From the NCBI GenBank assembly GCA_009602735.1, contig WELA01003597.1, positions 807,081 through 871,080 on the forward strand: a stretch of 64,000 bases of DNA, written 5' to 3'. The position numbers were made by a program, and so were the translations under genes. Source of the DNA: Mesotaenium endlicherianum (taxonomy: Eukaryota; Streptophyta; Zygnematophyceae; Zygnematales; Mesotaeniaceae). Within the stretch, counting starts at the first letter, position 1, and every line of letters begins with the position of its first letter. The notes beneath the pieces were generated by a model that made no database searches, was not told the origin of the DNA, and saw only the letters and a list, made by a program, of their open reading frames with translations. Shown here one piece after another: positions 28,622-41,900 of the stretch.

Positions 28622-29718
28622 CTCACTTTCAGAAGAAGTCCAAGCTGTCGAGGAGGGAGAACCGCTGGAGCCAGATGGTGGAGCAGTTCCAAGTCCAGAT
28701 TGACTATAAACCAGGGTACATTAAATCCTGCTGATGCACTCTCTACAAGACTAGACTTGCAAGAATGGAACTTTAGTCAGCATGCTGTAGATAAAGTCCT
28801 GTGTGCACTCACTTCACTAAAGGTGAATAAGTCCTTCCGTGAACAACTTAGGAAGCCTATCTTTCTGACCCAACATTTGAGCCCAGCCCCACTAATGGTG
28901 TGTGTCTTGCTACTGCACTCGGGTCTAGGCTGAAGGGAGGGATCTGGGTAACTGAAACTACTTCAGGCAGGTTGAAGCTGGTCATTCCTAATAACTTGGA
29001 AAGGTCACTCTTACTGAGTCAAGCACATGACAGTTTACTGGGTGGGCATTTGGGGAAGGCCAAAACTGTTGGCAAATTGACAAAACATTATCATTGGGAG
29101 GGGTTATCTCGGGAGGTCTTGAAATATGTTAAATCCTGTGATCAGTGTCAGAAAAATAAGTCTATATGTACTCCACCCGGGAGGTTATTACAACCACTAC
29201 CCATCCCAGCTAGACAATGGGAAACAAATCCATGGACTGGGTGGTAACATTACCAAGAACTGCCCGTGGGCACAATTCTATATTGGTAGTCGTGGATAAA
29301 GTGACAAAAATGGTCATCTTCATCCCCACCATTGTCACAGTAACTGCAATCAAAACTACAAGACAATTCTACAACCATGTAGTATGCCAACATGGGCTAC
29401 CCTCTCATATTATCTCAGACAGAGACTCAAAGTTTACCTTCAAGTTCTGGAGAGCTTTATTGGGGTTAATGGCAGTCAAACAGCTCCTCAGTACAGCAAA
29501 CCACCCTCAGACTGATGGGCAAACTTAAAGAACTAACCGAGTTCTACAAGAGGTGCTGAGAGCATACATCAATCAGAAACAAGATATTTGGGATGACTTG
29601 TTGCCTCAAATTCAATTTGCGGTCAACAGTGCGGTGCATGCGTCAACGGGAAAGACTCCTTCTGAACTCGGTCTAGGTAGAGTCCCTAAGTCTCCCTTAG
29701 ATGTGCTAGGAGAGTCTT
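28622..29718 (+). mobile_element. Family-A pol fragment (RNase H to integrase)
   Basis: Matches the RNase H end and integrase of A1 and A2, from the 'CTCACTTTCAGAAG' point to the 'GAGAGTCTT' point. It is flanked directly by a plus LTR on the left and a minus LTR on the right. It is a broken internal fragment, diverged from both full copies. Confidence 0.85.
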
Positions 29719-30439
29719 TGAAATGAATTGACTTACCAAATAGGCGATTAACAATTAATAAAGATCTTTATATCAGCAAGTAATCTTTATGGTATTTTCC
29801 GTTAACTGGTTAAACGGCAAAGGACAACACACTAGCAGTGAACAATACTCGTAAGTCACATGCGAGTTAACTAGCATCAATAATGCAAATCAGTAAATTC
29901 ATACATAAGCAAGGTTAGAAGACAGTGCGTACCAATGGCTTCTCGCCTTGGATTCAGATCTCTCTCAGTAAGCTGTACAAGAGAGTTGGCCTCGTTTCCG
30001 AATGCCGAACTCGAGAGCAATGCCTAGCATATGTACATGGAATGAGTTTAGTGTTCAACGGCCAGTGCGATGGCACCGCCTACCCGGGAGTTAACCACGT
30101 TGGTAGGACCTCGGTTAACCAAATCCACCGCCATCTCCCATCATCCCGAATAGCCATCCATCATAGGGATGTCATCTGGCCATTCATCTAGCATATCATA
30201 CTTGAATGCATATCGAGGCAGTTTGCTGCTACCGAGTAAGGAAGTCAGCTGGCTGTCAAAGAATGTGTCAGCAAGCTGACTTAAATGGACTTCAGCCTAC
30301 GGCTTCCGACTGAGTCATTAAACTGGTATTAAATATTAAGTCCACCAGACTGATTAATAACTAGTGTTCAGCAGGCTGAACTAAATTGACTATTATATTT
30401 AAATGAATATTATATCTACTAATATACTGATTCATTACA
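29719..30439 (-). mobile_element. Family-A LTR, inverted
   Basis: TGAAATGAATTGAC...ATTCATTACA on the plus strand is the reverse of a 721-bp family-A LTR. It shares several variants with the LTR at 27906-28621 (for example the CAGTCGGAAGCCGTAGGCTG block), so the two are close relatives in opposite orientation. No target duplication is seen. Confidence 0.88.
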
Positions 30440-33400
30440 ATTCGGCATTCGGAAACGAGGCCAACTCTCTTGTACAGCTTACTGAGAGCGATCTGAATCC
30501 AAGGCGAGAAGCCATTGATATGCACTGTCTCCTGACCTTGCTTATGTATGAGTTTACTGATTTGCATTATTGATACTAGTTTACTCGCACTTGACTTACG
30601 AGTATTATTCACTGCTAGTGGGTTGTCCTTTGCCGTTTAACCAGTTAACGGAAAATACCATAAAGATTACTTGCTGATATAAAGATCTTTATTAGTTGTT
30701 AATCGCCTATTTCGTAAGTCGATTCATTTCAGTGGTATCGGAGCAGTTATCACAGTCTTCTTTATATGGTAAGGACAAGGTCTCAAACCAGCAACTCCCA
30801 AGACATGGAGAACCAGGATAACGAGAATGTCGAAAACTAGGCGGAAAGCCATGTAGCGGGAACCCGTAACTATTTTGAAGCAGCAGCAGATACTGCAGCT
30901 AGGGAGGCTGCAGATGAGGCAGCTGCTAATGCCGCAGTCGCAGCACAACAAGCTGAGGAGGAGAGAGCCAGATTAGAAGCTGAACAAGTAGCAAAGGCCG
31001 CGGAGGATACAGAAAGGAGAGAAGGACAGCCAGCTGATGAGCGCACTGTTGAAGAACTTATGGCATCAAGGGCCAATATCTGAACCCACCTCCTGCTGTA
31101 CAACTTAATGTACCCCTAGGTCAAATACGTGACCGGCTGAATGCGGCAGGAATTGCTGCTGCAGGAGCGAGAGGGATTGTTGAGGACGCTACTCAGCGAG
31201 TAGATGCCAATGCTGCTGCTGCATTTGCTAATCTACCACTCCAGAGTGTAGACTTGGGAGCATTGTTCGTTCAGATGCAGTCGCAAATGGCGACCATGTA
31301 TCAGTCCCAGCAGGAGGATAAAAGCATCATAATGTCCCTACTGCGGGATAGAGACCAACTGGGGTCTCAAACCACTGGTGGTGGTGGCCGAGGGCCTTGT
31401 AAGCCCAAGCCGAAACCTCCCCAGGAATATGATTTTGAGGGAACCAGAAAATATTTCCTGATCAAGTTTCTCGCGGATGTTGAGCAGTGGCTGGAGAACT
31501 ACCCAGAACTGCAAGATTACGAGAAGGTCAGGCACACCGGTGCGCTACTGAAAGGCAGTGCCGCAGACTGGTGGCTTTACTGGAAGGGAGAGCGTAAGGC
31601 TCGGCAACTCGGTGACCCTACGTGGGTAGAGTTTGTCAAGAAGTTGCATGAGAAGTTTGATGTCATCAACCAGCAGGAGAAAGCTATCTATGCGATGATC
31701 TCCCTGACACTGAAGCAGACCACTTCAGTTGCTGAGTTTGCTCAAAAGTTCCAAGAGAACATGATGAAGCAGCCTGATTTGCCAGAACGGTATAGGATAG
31801 CATACTTCAGGTATGGCTTGAAATCCGAGGTCTCTGGTCATTTTGCTGAGAAAAAGTATGAGAAACTGGCTGACTTGATCCAGGATGCTGACGCCTGGGA
31901 TCAGCAGCAGTTCAATCACAAGCGCCAGAGTAACGCTTTGGTGTCTAAGATTGTCAAAAAGCCCCACGGTTCCTACAATGCAATTGAAGGAGACCAAGCT
32001 GAGGATAATCAGGGTGATGAATATGATATTAGTACAATGCTATTCAGTCTAGAGGTAGAGGTGGCTCCTCTCGAGGTGGCTATGGAAGGGGTGGTGGTAG
32101 GACTACGCCGAGACCAGCCTCAGCAAAATCCACTTGCTACCATTGTCAGCAGAAAGGCCACTACAGAGAACAGTGTCCAATCAAGCACCTGCCCAAGGTC
32201 AAGAGAAAACACCAGCCTTTAAAAGACAGCAACAGTCAGTAATCCAGTTAATTGACTGTGAGGATGCTAGAGATAGTGAGTTGTCACTAGCTGCCCTCGT
32301 AGCAGGTATTATGGGTCCTGCTGAACTGGATTCACTATGCATGCCTGACAAACAGATAAAGGAGACCATCAGTAATATAGACGTCCAGAGAGTGCACACT
32401 CTGGATGCTCTTGTTCCACCTGATGTCCAACATTTCTTTGCTACGTCAGGAGAACAATGCGAAAGTCAGGAAAAGACAGTCCCCCCTATCCTACTGCATT
32501 GCATNTCATTGCATGATTGCAAGTAGGAAGGTGAGGGCATTTGTTGACGGAGGGGCGTCACATACTTATATCCACAAGGACTTACTTAAGCGGCTAAGGC
32601 TGCCTACTGTCACCCAAGGGAATAGAAAAAATATTCCTTGGAGATGCCTCAAGTATCCCGAGAGGAGTTATAACCAAGGCTATTGAGGTCCAGTTAGGTT
32701 CTGGCTTTGCAGTTCTAACTAAAACGCTTACATTTGAGGTACTCAACACTGGCTTTTATGATCTCGTGCTAGGCAGGTCCTAGCTTAATAGACATCAAGC
32801 TGAAGTGTGTTGGAGCAGAGGTACAGTTAAAGTGAGAGGAGCCAGTGATGGGCAGACTGACTTGGCACCCACCAGTGCTCTTCCTCTTGTCCTGTGTGGA
32901 TGGCAAATGAAGGAAAAGAAGAGGCTTCCAGAAGGATGCAAGTTGCTAAATGCAATGGAGTTCGTCAAAAGCTGGAACCAGAAGGAGGACAGAATGTTTT
33001 GTCTGCTGCTACGAGAGGTACCTCCTCAACCTGAAGAAGTGGTTGAGAAAAAGGTAAGCTCTCCGGAGCACCAAACTGCTGCGAAAATTGTTGCTCAATA
33101 CACTGATGTATTTAATATGCCTCCAGGACTACCCCCTAAGAGGGAAGTAGATCATAGGATTGATCAATTACCTGGGAGTCAGCCACCTTGGCAACGCACG
33201 TATGGCTTGTCTTATGTGGAGAGCGAGGAGTTGAAAACACAGATTGCAGAGCTCGAGGAAAACGATTACATTTCTCCCAGTAAATCACCTTACGGCGCAC
33301 CCATCCTATTTGTTAAGAAAAAGGATGGCAGTATGCGGATATGTGTGGATTACAGAGCCCTGAACAGAATTACAGTATAGAACAAGTATGCTTTACCCAG

Positions 33401-36400
33401 GATCAAGGACTTGCTTGATACCCTGTCTGGTGCTAAGGTGTTCAGTAAGATAGATTTCAAGAGTGGTTATCATCAAATCAGAATTGCTGAGAGGGATGAA
33501 CACAAGACTGCCTTCCGTACACGTTATGGACACTATGAGTTCAACGTGATGCCATTTGGACTGACTAATGCTCCTGCCACCTTCATGGGTGCTATGAATG
33601 ACATTTTCAGACCTTATTTGGATAAGTTTGTGCAAGTTTTCCTGGATGATATTTTAATTTTCTCTCAAGATGAAGCTCAGCACGTTGAACACTTAGAGAC
33701 GGTCCTGGACACTCTGAGAACAAATCACTTATATGCTAAAATGAGCAAGTGTGATTTCTTTAAAGACAGTATTGAGTTCTTAGGCCACATTGTCAGGAAA
33801 GAGGGCATCAGCGTGGATCCTAAGAAAGTCCAGACCATAAGGGACTGGCCAAAACCACAGTCTGTCTCTGAAGTTAGATCCTTCCTCGGGTTGGCTAACT
33901 ACTATAGGAGATTTATTGAGAACTATTCCACAAAGGCCAGTAAACTGACTGACCTTACTAAGAAAGACATCGGGTATGTGTGGGGGGAAGAGCAGCAGGC
34001 TGCCTTCCAGACCCTTAAAGATGCCCTTTGTTCTGCCCCAGTGCTAGCCGTGTATGACCCCAGCAAACCGGTGCAGGTGGTTACTGATGCCTCTGATTTT
34101 GCCATGGGTGCTATTTTGTTGCAGCCTGCTGACAAAACCACAAAGGATGGTAAGGTACGGCAGGAGTGGCATCCTGTGTTGTATGAGTCTATGAAATTTA
34201 ATCCAGCGGAGATTAATTACTCAGTGCATGATAAAGAGCTGCTAGCTATCATTCATGTACTCAAACAGTGGAGAGCATACTTATATGGTAAAGCTTTTAA
34301 GGTGATTNTGCAGATCATTTAGCTCTGACTCACTTTCAGAAGAAGTCCAAGCTGTCGAGGAGGGAGAACCGCTGGAGCCAGATGCTGGAGCAGTTCCAAG
34401 TCCAGATCGACTACAAACCAGGGAAGTTGAATCCTGCTGATGCACTCTCTAGAAGACCCGACTTGCAAGAAAGAAACTTTATTCAGCATGCTGTCGATAA
34501 AGTCCTGTGTGCACTCACTTCACTAAAGGTGAAAAAGTCCTTCTTAGAACAAATTAGGAAAGCCTACCTTTCTGACCCAACATTTGAGCCCAGCCCAACT
34601 ACTGGTGTGTGTCGTGCTACTGCACTCGGGTATAAGCTTAAGGGAGGGGTCTGGGTGACTGAAACCACTTCAGGCAGGCTGAAGCTGGTCATTCCTAATA
34701 ACTTGGAAATAAGGTCTCTCTTACTGAGTCAAGCTCATGACAGTCTCCTGGGTGGACATTTGGGGCAGGCCAAAACTGTTGGCAAACTGGCAAAACATTA
34801 TCATTGGGAGGGGTTACCCCGGGAGGTCTTGAAATATCTCAAGTCCTGTGACCAGTGTCAGAGAAATAAGTCTCGGCACACACCACCCAAAGGTCTCTTG
34901 CAACCACTGCCCATCCCAGCTGGACGCTGGGAAACTATATCCATGGACTGGGTGGTCACACTGCCACGAACTGCTAATGGACATGATTCGATATTGGTAG
35001 TCGTGGATAAACTGACAAAAATGGTCATTTTCATCCCCATAACTGTCAAAGTAACTGCACTCAAAACAGCGAGACAGTTTTACAACCATGTCGTATGCCA
35101 ACATGGGCTACCTTCTAATATTATCTCAAACAGAGACTCAAAATTCAACTCTAAGTTCCGGCGAGCTTTAATGGGGTTAATGGGAGTCAAACAGCTGCTC
35201 AGCACAGCAAACCACCCTCAGACGGATGGGCAGACTGAAAGAACTAACCGAGTTCTGCAGGAGGTGCTGCGGGCATATATTAACCAAAAACAAGATAATT
35301 GGGATGACCTGTTGCCTCAAATTCAGTTTGCGGTCAACAGTGCGGTGCACACGTCAACGGGCAAGACTCCTTTTGAACTCAGCCTGGGTAGAGTCCCTAA
35401 GTCTCCTTTAGATGTACTGGGGGAGTCTTTAACTGACCCTGAAGGGATTGACATTCCGGTCTCCCTCCAGTTAACTCAGGATTTCGCTAACACCTTGTCC
35501 ACAATCCAACAAAACCTGCACAAAGCCCAAGAAAACCATCAAAAATACGCTAATCAACACCGTCGGGAGCTGACATTTTCTAAGGGTGATTTAGTCAAAC
35601 TGCATTCTCAGCACCTGTACCTCCCTGGTGTGGTCAAGAGAAAGCTTGGCCCTGTCTGGGTTGGTTCATATTGGGTAGTGCGTCGTGTCGGTCAGAATGC
35701 TTACAAACTGAACATGTCAGCTGACTACAAGGGTCACCCGGTCTTTAATGTCTCCTTCCTGGAACCATACATCAAAGGTGATACACTGTTCACAGGTCGG
35801 TTACCTGTCCAACCGGGACCCGTCCCCGCTGTCCGGGACGGCGATCCTGAGGAGTACGAGGTCGATGGGATTTTAGACGCTCACTCGATCCGTCGATCGT
35901 CTAAATATGTCATGAAGTACCTCATCCGATGGAAGGGTTACGATGCCTTTGGGGACACTTGGGAATTTAAAGACCAGCTGACCAATGCCAAAGGGGCGTT
36001 GAAACGGTTCCACCTTCGGGCGGCTGGGGCACCTCCCTAACAGTCATTTCAGTTGACACGGGAAGGTGACAGGAGGTCCTGTCTCCATATAAGTTGGAGG
36101 GGGATGCGACAGTTAGTGACGGTTGTGACAGGCAGCCCACCTTTAAAATTAAGTTGGAGGGAGTGGTATTCTCTGATCACCATATTACACACTCAACCTG
36201 CGCTCACAGTCACTCGCTCTCCAACTCAATTTTCCCTTATATTTACTCACACCAGGTACTCCACACTAGGAACTCTCCCGATCGCGCTCCTCTTCATCAA
36301 GGGCACTCAGTAGCGGCAAAATATCATGACTTCACTAATTGCATTGTGTTTATGATTGAGCAGGATGACTCAAAAGTCGGAACTCAAGAGGAAGAGAAGG

Positions 36401-38971
36401 GCGGAAGAGGCACATGCAGAATACTTGCAATTCCGTGGAGACATCGAATCATCTTCCATCTCCGCTCGGGAATCACAACGACTCCAACAACAGCGGGAGG
36501 CACAGAAGAAGAAGGAGGAGGAGGAACAGGCCAGACTGAGGCAGGAAGAAATGGACAGAAAAGCTGCAGAGGAGGCCAAGAAAGCAGAGGAGGAGAGGCA
36601 AGCTGAGGAGAAGCGGAAGCAGCAGGCTGAAGAAGAAGAACAGAGGAGAATCAGCAGCTACCGCTACACGGTGCTGGGCAAGGGCTTTGATCTACTGGAG
36701 GAGGCCTTCAAGTATGCCCAGAGAAGTCGCAGTGAGTCGCAGAAGGAAATCCTCCAGAAGGAAGGGGAGACATACGAAAACTTCGACAAGTATATAGAGG
36801 TCGGCACAGGGCTCCTCCTCTACCACGATTACGCCAGGATGGTAGGATATACCATCGGACAGGCCAAGGCAATGGCCAAGGTGAACGAAGCAGGAGTTGT
36901 CTCGATTCATGGTATCTGGGGGACAGATAGGGTTATCAGGATGAATCCCATGGACGCGGACAACTTCAAGGACTCAACACTCCACAACAGGTTCAAGGCC
37001 ATGTACAATGAGGTGGAGAGGAGGAGCTGGGAATTCTTGGCCAGGGAAACCAGTCAGCTGGACTTTGCAGGGCACTGGTACCCTTGTACTCTTAAAAAGA
37101 CAGACGCTGCCTTCTTCCAAAAGCCCACTAATTGGCGGTGGATGACCATCAACATGAGGGATCAGCAGAATGACAGGGCGACGGATGAGGATTTCCTGAC
37201 AAACTTAAAGGGGAACATAGTATTGCCCCCTCACATTGCGGCTTGGGACCCAAGATTGGATGGAGTCAGAGACTGCATGAGCCAAGAGATGCAGGGGGAC
37301 AGAAGCAGGGCCCGGAAGTCATTCTCCAAAGGGAAGCACGCTTATGCCAAATGGGCAAGTAAGCAGGGGGAAAAGGACCTCTATGCGGTCCGGACTCAGC
37401 AGCCCCCACCAGCACCCAAAAGGGGAAGGTCAGTAGGATATTCTATTTCTCGGGAAGAGCTGGAGCAGCTGACAGAGGAGACCCCAGAAGTCTCAGAGGA
37501 ACCCGGGGACGGCGAGGAGAAGGAGTCGGAGGAAGACAAGGAGGAAGACGAGGAGGAAGACACTAGCCCCGCCGTGATCCTGACACCTGCCACATCCCCT
37601 GTAAGGGAGAAGACGGGGTTGGCCCCGCAGCAACTCGCTCAAGAGGAGGATATCACTTGGCTGGGGACTGCCAGAGGATAGACCCCATCTCCAGGCAGGG
37701 AGACCCAGTCAGACAGGGCAGACAGGAGGGCTGCTCGGGAGATAGCCAAAGGCCTGCCAGCATCTCCCTCGCAGAGAGGGCATGTACCCTTGGCTCATGT
37801 CATGCAACATCCTTCTGGGATGCCGGTATACGTACCTGTCAGTTTGAGGGCTGCCCAGGAGAAGGCTACCTCCCTTCAGTTCCAGACTGTGCAGGAGGAA
37901 ACAGCCCAGTTACTGCGTAGGGGCCGGCGAAGGGGGCGTTCTTCCATCTTCGTGGCTTGTTAATCGCCGCCGGATGGGCCTTATATCGGCTTTGAGGATC
38001 CAGAGTGACACAAATGGCTCGGACCCGGGCCAGCTCAGAGAGCTTGCAGAAAACTCGAGAAGACCAGACACGGAACCTCCCTCTCTGACGGGCTTCAGAA
38101 GACCCCAAGACAGGAGGAGGTTTGGCTCCCCTGAGTATAGAGCCTCAGGCACATCTCCCTCCTAATGGCAGTAGGATGGGGCCGGAAGGGACAGCACATT
38201 GTTATTAGTGTTAGTGTTGTCGAGGCGACAACATGATAAGTTGGAGGAATTGTAATGAATCAGTATATTAGTTGATATAATATTCATTTAAATATAGTAG
38301 TTAAATAAGTTCAGCCTGCTGAACTCTAGTTAATGATCAGTCTGCTGGACTTCATATCTAATATCAGTTTAATGACTCGGCCGAAAGCAGCAGGCTGAAG
38401 TCAACTTAAGTCAGCTTGCTGACACATTCTTTGACAGCCAGCTGACTTCCGTACTCGGTAGCAGCGAACTGCCTCGATATGCATCTAAGTGCGATATGCT
38501 AGATGAATGGCCAGATGACATCCCTATGATGGATGGCTATTCGAAATGATGGGAGATGGCGGTGGATTTGGTTAACCGAGGTCCTACCAACGTGGTTAAC
38601 TCCCGGGTAGGCGGTGCCATCGCACTGACCGTTGAACAGTAAACTCATTCCATGTACATATGCTAGGCATTGCTCTCGAGTTCGGCATTTGGAAACGAGG
38701 CTAACTCTCCTGTACAGCTTACTGAGAGCACTCTGAATCCAAGGCGAGAAGCCATTGATACGCACTGTCTTCTAATCTTGCTTATGTATGAGTTTACTGA
38801 TTTGCATTATTGATGCTAGTTTACTCGCATTTGACTTACGAGTATTATTCACTGCTAGTGGGTTGTCCTTTGCCGTTTAACCAGTTAACAAAAAATACCA
38901 TAAAGATTACTTGCTGATATAAAGATCTTTATTAGTTGTTAATCGCCTATTTGGTAAGTCGATTCATTTCA
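30440..38971 (+). mobile_element. Ty3/gypsy element A2, nearly full length, broken
   Basis: Begins with the 3' part of a family-A LTR (30440-30731), then primer site TGGTATCGGAGC, gag (about 30770-32220), protease, reverse transcriptase ([16 protein letters not shown], the YxDD-like box as FLDD), RNase H, and integrase with an H-H-C-C zinc part and DRDSKFNSKF. The chromodomain is near 35850-36030, the accessory ORF at 36356-37681 and the 3' LTR at 38251-38971. Long stretches remain open (for example 34382-36040), with a few breaks elsewhere. Two single Ns (32505, 34308) sit inside it, so part of the damage may be assembly. It is younger-looking than A1. Confidence 0.9.
36356..37681 (+). CDS. 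Accessory ORF of element A2, open over 441 codons
   Basis: Uninterrupted frame between the chromodomain and the 3' LTR. About residues 15-110 are a charged coiled coil (repeats of EEEEQARLRQEE type). About 110-320 look folded: YRYTVLGKGFDLLEEAFKYA, YHDYARMVGYTIGQAKA, NEVERRSWEFLARETSQ, WYPCTLKK, PTNWRWMTI and PPHIAAWDPRL. The rest is a basic then strongly acidic tail (EEKESEEDKEEDEEED). A1 and A3 encode the same folded part with many different residues but the same Trp, Tyr, Pro and Gly positions, which suggests selection on the protein while the family was active. I recognise no known domain. Possible roles are a capsid-like, chaperone or host-interaction protein; none is shown by the sequence. 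Confidence 0.8.
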   Translation: MSRMTQKSELKRKRRAEEAHAEYLQFRGDIESSSISARESQRLQQQREAQKKKEEEEQARLRQEEMDRKAAEEAKKAEEERQAEEKRKQQAEEEEQRRISSYRYTVLGKGFDLLEEAFKYAQRSRSESQKEILQKEGETYENFDKYIEVGTGLLLYHDYARMVGYTIGQAKAMAKVNEAGVVSIHGIWGTDRVIRMNPMDADNFKDSTLHNRFKAMYNEVERRSWEFLARETSQLDFAGHWYPCTLKKTDAAFFQKPTNWRWMTINMRDQQNDRATDEDFLTNLKGNIVLPPHIAAWDPRLDGVRDCMSQEMQGDRSRARKSFSKGKHAYAKWASKQGEKDLYAVRTQQPPPAPKRGRSVGYSISREELEQLTEETPEVSEEPGDGEEKESEEDKEEDEEEDTSPAVILTPATSPVREKTGLAPQQLAQEEDITWLGTARG

Positions 38972-41900
38972 GACGGTCATCCACCTCCAGTCTGTTGGCT
39001 GCTGGTAGTACTGGGGTCCGTGCTCAGCCTTCCTCAGTTTACACGGGAACCAGTGGGAAGAGAACATCTGCTGTCCTGCTTCCCTGGCCAAGTACTCCCA
39101 GCTCCTTCTCTCAACTTCATTGTAAGCTGGCAGTAGTGTGAGGTAGAACACCGTATCCTCAAAGCCATCGGGCCGCATGCTCACCATCCGGATGAGTCTC
39201 TGATCTCCCACTATTCCCGGTATGGGGACCGGCTTGTCCTCTGAATCATCTGCGAGATACCGGGCCTGCTCCGCTGTATAGCCCACCATCTTNTAATCTT
39301 CCTAAAGGACCACACCAGTGTGTGTCTCGATGTACCTATCCAGTGCTGCAGCTCCTTCCCTCTGTAGCAGTGTTGTCTGTTCCAGCTTGTTGATCTCCTG
39401 GGCTGCCAGCAATGCTTCCTTCAGGTTATCAAAGTTTTGGCCACCCACCACAGTATACCTGTAAGTGGCCAAGCTCTTCTGTTTGTCCGCTTCGATCTTT
39501 TTCCTTTTCTCCTCCTCTGCCGCTGCCGCTTCTTCCTGTTGTTTCTTCCGTCTCGCCTCCTCAGCTTTCCTGAGGTTTTTCGCTTCCTGATCCTTCTTCC
39601 TCTGTGCCTCTTTTGCCGCCTCTTGTTGTCTGCGGACCCTTTCTTGTTCTCTCCTGGTGAGGGACGTCGCCGCCAGCTCCTTCTGGTATTGCTCCATTGT
39701 CCTCCTGGCTTCTTCTGCCTTGCGCTTTCTGTCCTCCTTTTGTGTGGTGGGCGCCATCCTGCACATGTAACCAGGGCACAAGTTAGTAGGATATGGACCT
39801 TTGTCATAGGGATTGCAGGAAGTATGTCAGTATTAGTATAGTGGATTTGCTCCTGTTTACCTTACAGGGTGATTGCTAAAAGTTGACGTAGTTGCGGTGC
39901 GCTAAACATAAACGTATGAATGTGTTTTAGGGTGAGTTAAGTTCCTTCCTTCAGCTCAAGGTGCTTTATGTGGGCCAGGCTATGCTGACACTTAGGATTC
40001 ACGTAACTGTCCCTCTATCGCTCTCGCTCACTAATTGTCATATATTTTTACCTCCAACTTAAATGGACACAGGACCGCCTGTCACCTTCCTGTGTCAACG
40101 GAAATGACAGTTATGAAGGTGCTCCAGCTGCCGGAAGGTGGAACCGTTTGAACGCCCCTTTGGCATTGGTCAAATGGTCCTTAAATTCCCAAGTGTCCCC
40201 AGAGGCATCGTAACCCTTCCATCAAATGAGGTATTTCATGACATATTTAGACGATCGACGGACCGAGCGCGCGTCTAAAATCTCCGCAACCTCATATTCG
40301 TCAAAGTCGCCGTCCCTGACAGCGGGGACCGATCCCGATTGAACAGGTAACCGACCTGTGAACAGTGTATCACCTTGGATGTATGGTTCCAGGAAGGAGA
40401 CATTAAAGGCCGGAGGACCCTTGTATTCGGCTGACATGTTCAGTTTGTAAGCATTCTGACCGACACGACGCACCACCGAATATGGACCGACCCAGACAGG
40501 GCCAAGCTTTTTCTTGGCCACACCAGGGAGGTACAGGTGCTGAGAATGCAGTTTGACTAAATCGCCTTTAGAAAATGTCAGCTCTCGACGGTGTTGATTA
40601 GCGTATTTTTGTTGGTTTTCTTGGGCTCTGTGCAGGTTTTGTTGGACTTCTGACAGGGTGTCAGCAAACTCCTGAGTTAACTGGAGGGAGACCGGATTGT
40701 CAATCCCTTCAGGGTGAGTTAAAGACTCTCCCAGCACATCTAGAGGGGACTTAGGGACTCTACCTAGGCTGAGTTCAAAAGGACTCTTGCCCGTTGACGC
40801 GTGCACCGCACTGTTGACCGCGAACTGAATTTGAGGCAGCAGGTCATCCCAATTATCTTGTTTTTGGTTAATATATGCTCTCAGCACCTCCTGCACAACT
40901 CGGTTAGTTCTTTCAGTCTGGCCATCAGTCTGAGGGTGGTTTGCTGTGCTGAGCAGCTGTTTGACTCCCACTAACCCCATTAAAGCTCGCCAGAACTTAG
41001 AGGTGAATTTTGAGTCTCTGTCTGAGATGAAATTAGAAGGGAGCCCATGTTGGCATACTACATGGATGTAGAACTGTCTCGCTGTTTCGAGTGCAGTCAC
41101 TTAGACAGTTGTGGGGATAAAAATGACCATTTTTGTCAGTTTATCCACGACTACCAATATTGAATCATGCCCATTGGCAATTCTTGGTAGTGAGACCACC
41201 TCGTCCATGGATATAGTTTCCCAGCGTCCAGCTGGGATGGGCAGTGGTTGCAAGAGACCTCCGGGTGGTGTGTGCCGAGACTTATTTCTCTGACACTGGT
41301 CACAGGACTTGACATATTTCAAGACCTCCCGGGGTAACCCCTCCAAATGATAATGTTTTGACAATTTGCCAACAGTTTTGGCCTGCCCCAAATGTCCACC
41401 CAGGAGACTGTCATGCGCTTGACTCAGTAAGAGAGACCTTATTTCCAAGTTATTAGGATTGACCAGCTTCAGCCTGCCTGAAGTGGTTTCAGTTACCCAG
41501 ACCCCTCCCTTAAGCTTATACCCAAGTGCAGTAGCACAACACACACCAGTAGTGGGACTGGGCTCAAATGTTGGGTCAGAAAGGTAGGCTTTCCAAAGTT
41601 GTTCAAGGAAGGACTTTTTCACCTTTAGTGAAGTGAGTGCACACAGAACTTTATCTACAGCATGCTGACTAAAGTTCCTTTCTTGCAAGTCAGGTCTTCT
41701 AGAGAGTGCATCAGTAGGATTCAACTTCACTGGTTTGTAGGCGATCTGGACTTGGAACTGCTCCAGCATCTGGCTCCAGCGGTTCTCCCTCCTCGACAGC
41801 TTGGACTTCTTCTCAAAGTGAGTCAGAGCTAGATGATCAGTAATCACCTTAAAAGCTTTGCCATGTAAGTATGCTCTCCACTGTTTGAGCACATGAATGA

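Noticed and set aside
36356-37681. Envelope gene, which would make family A a retrovirus-like errantivirus
   Set aside because: No signal peptide, membrane segment or Cys-rich ectodomain; the product is a soluble-looking coiled-coil protein.
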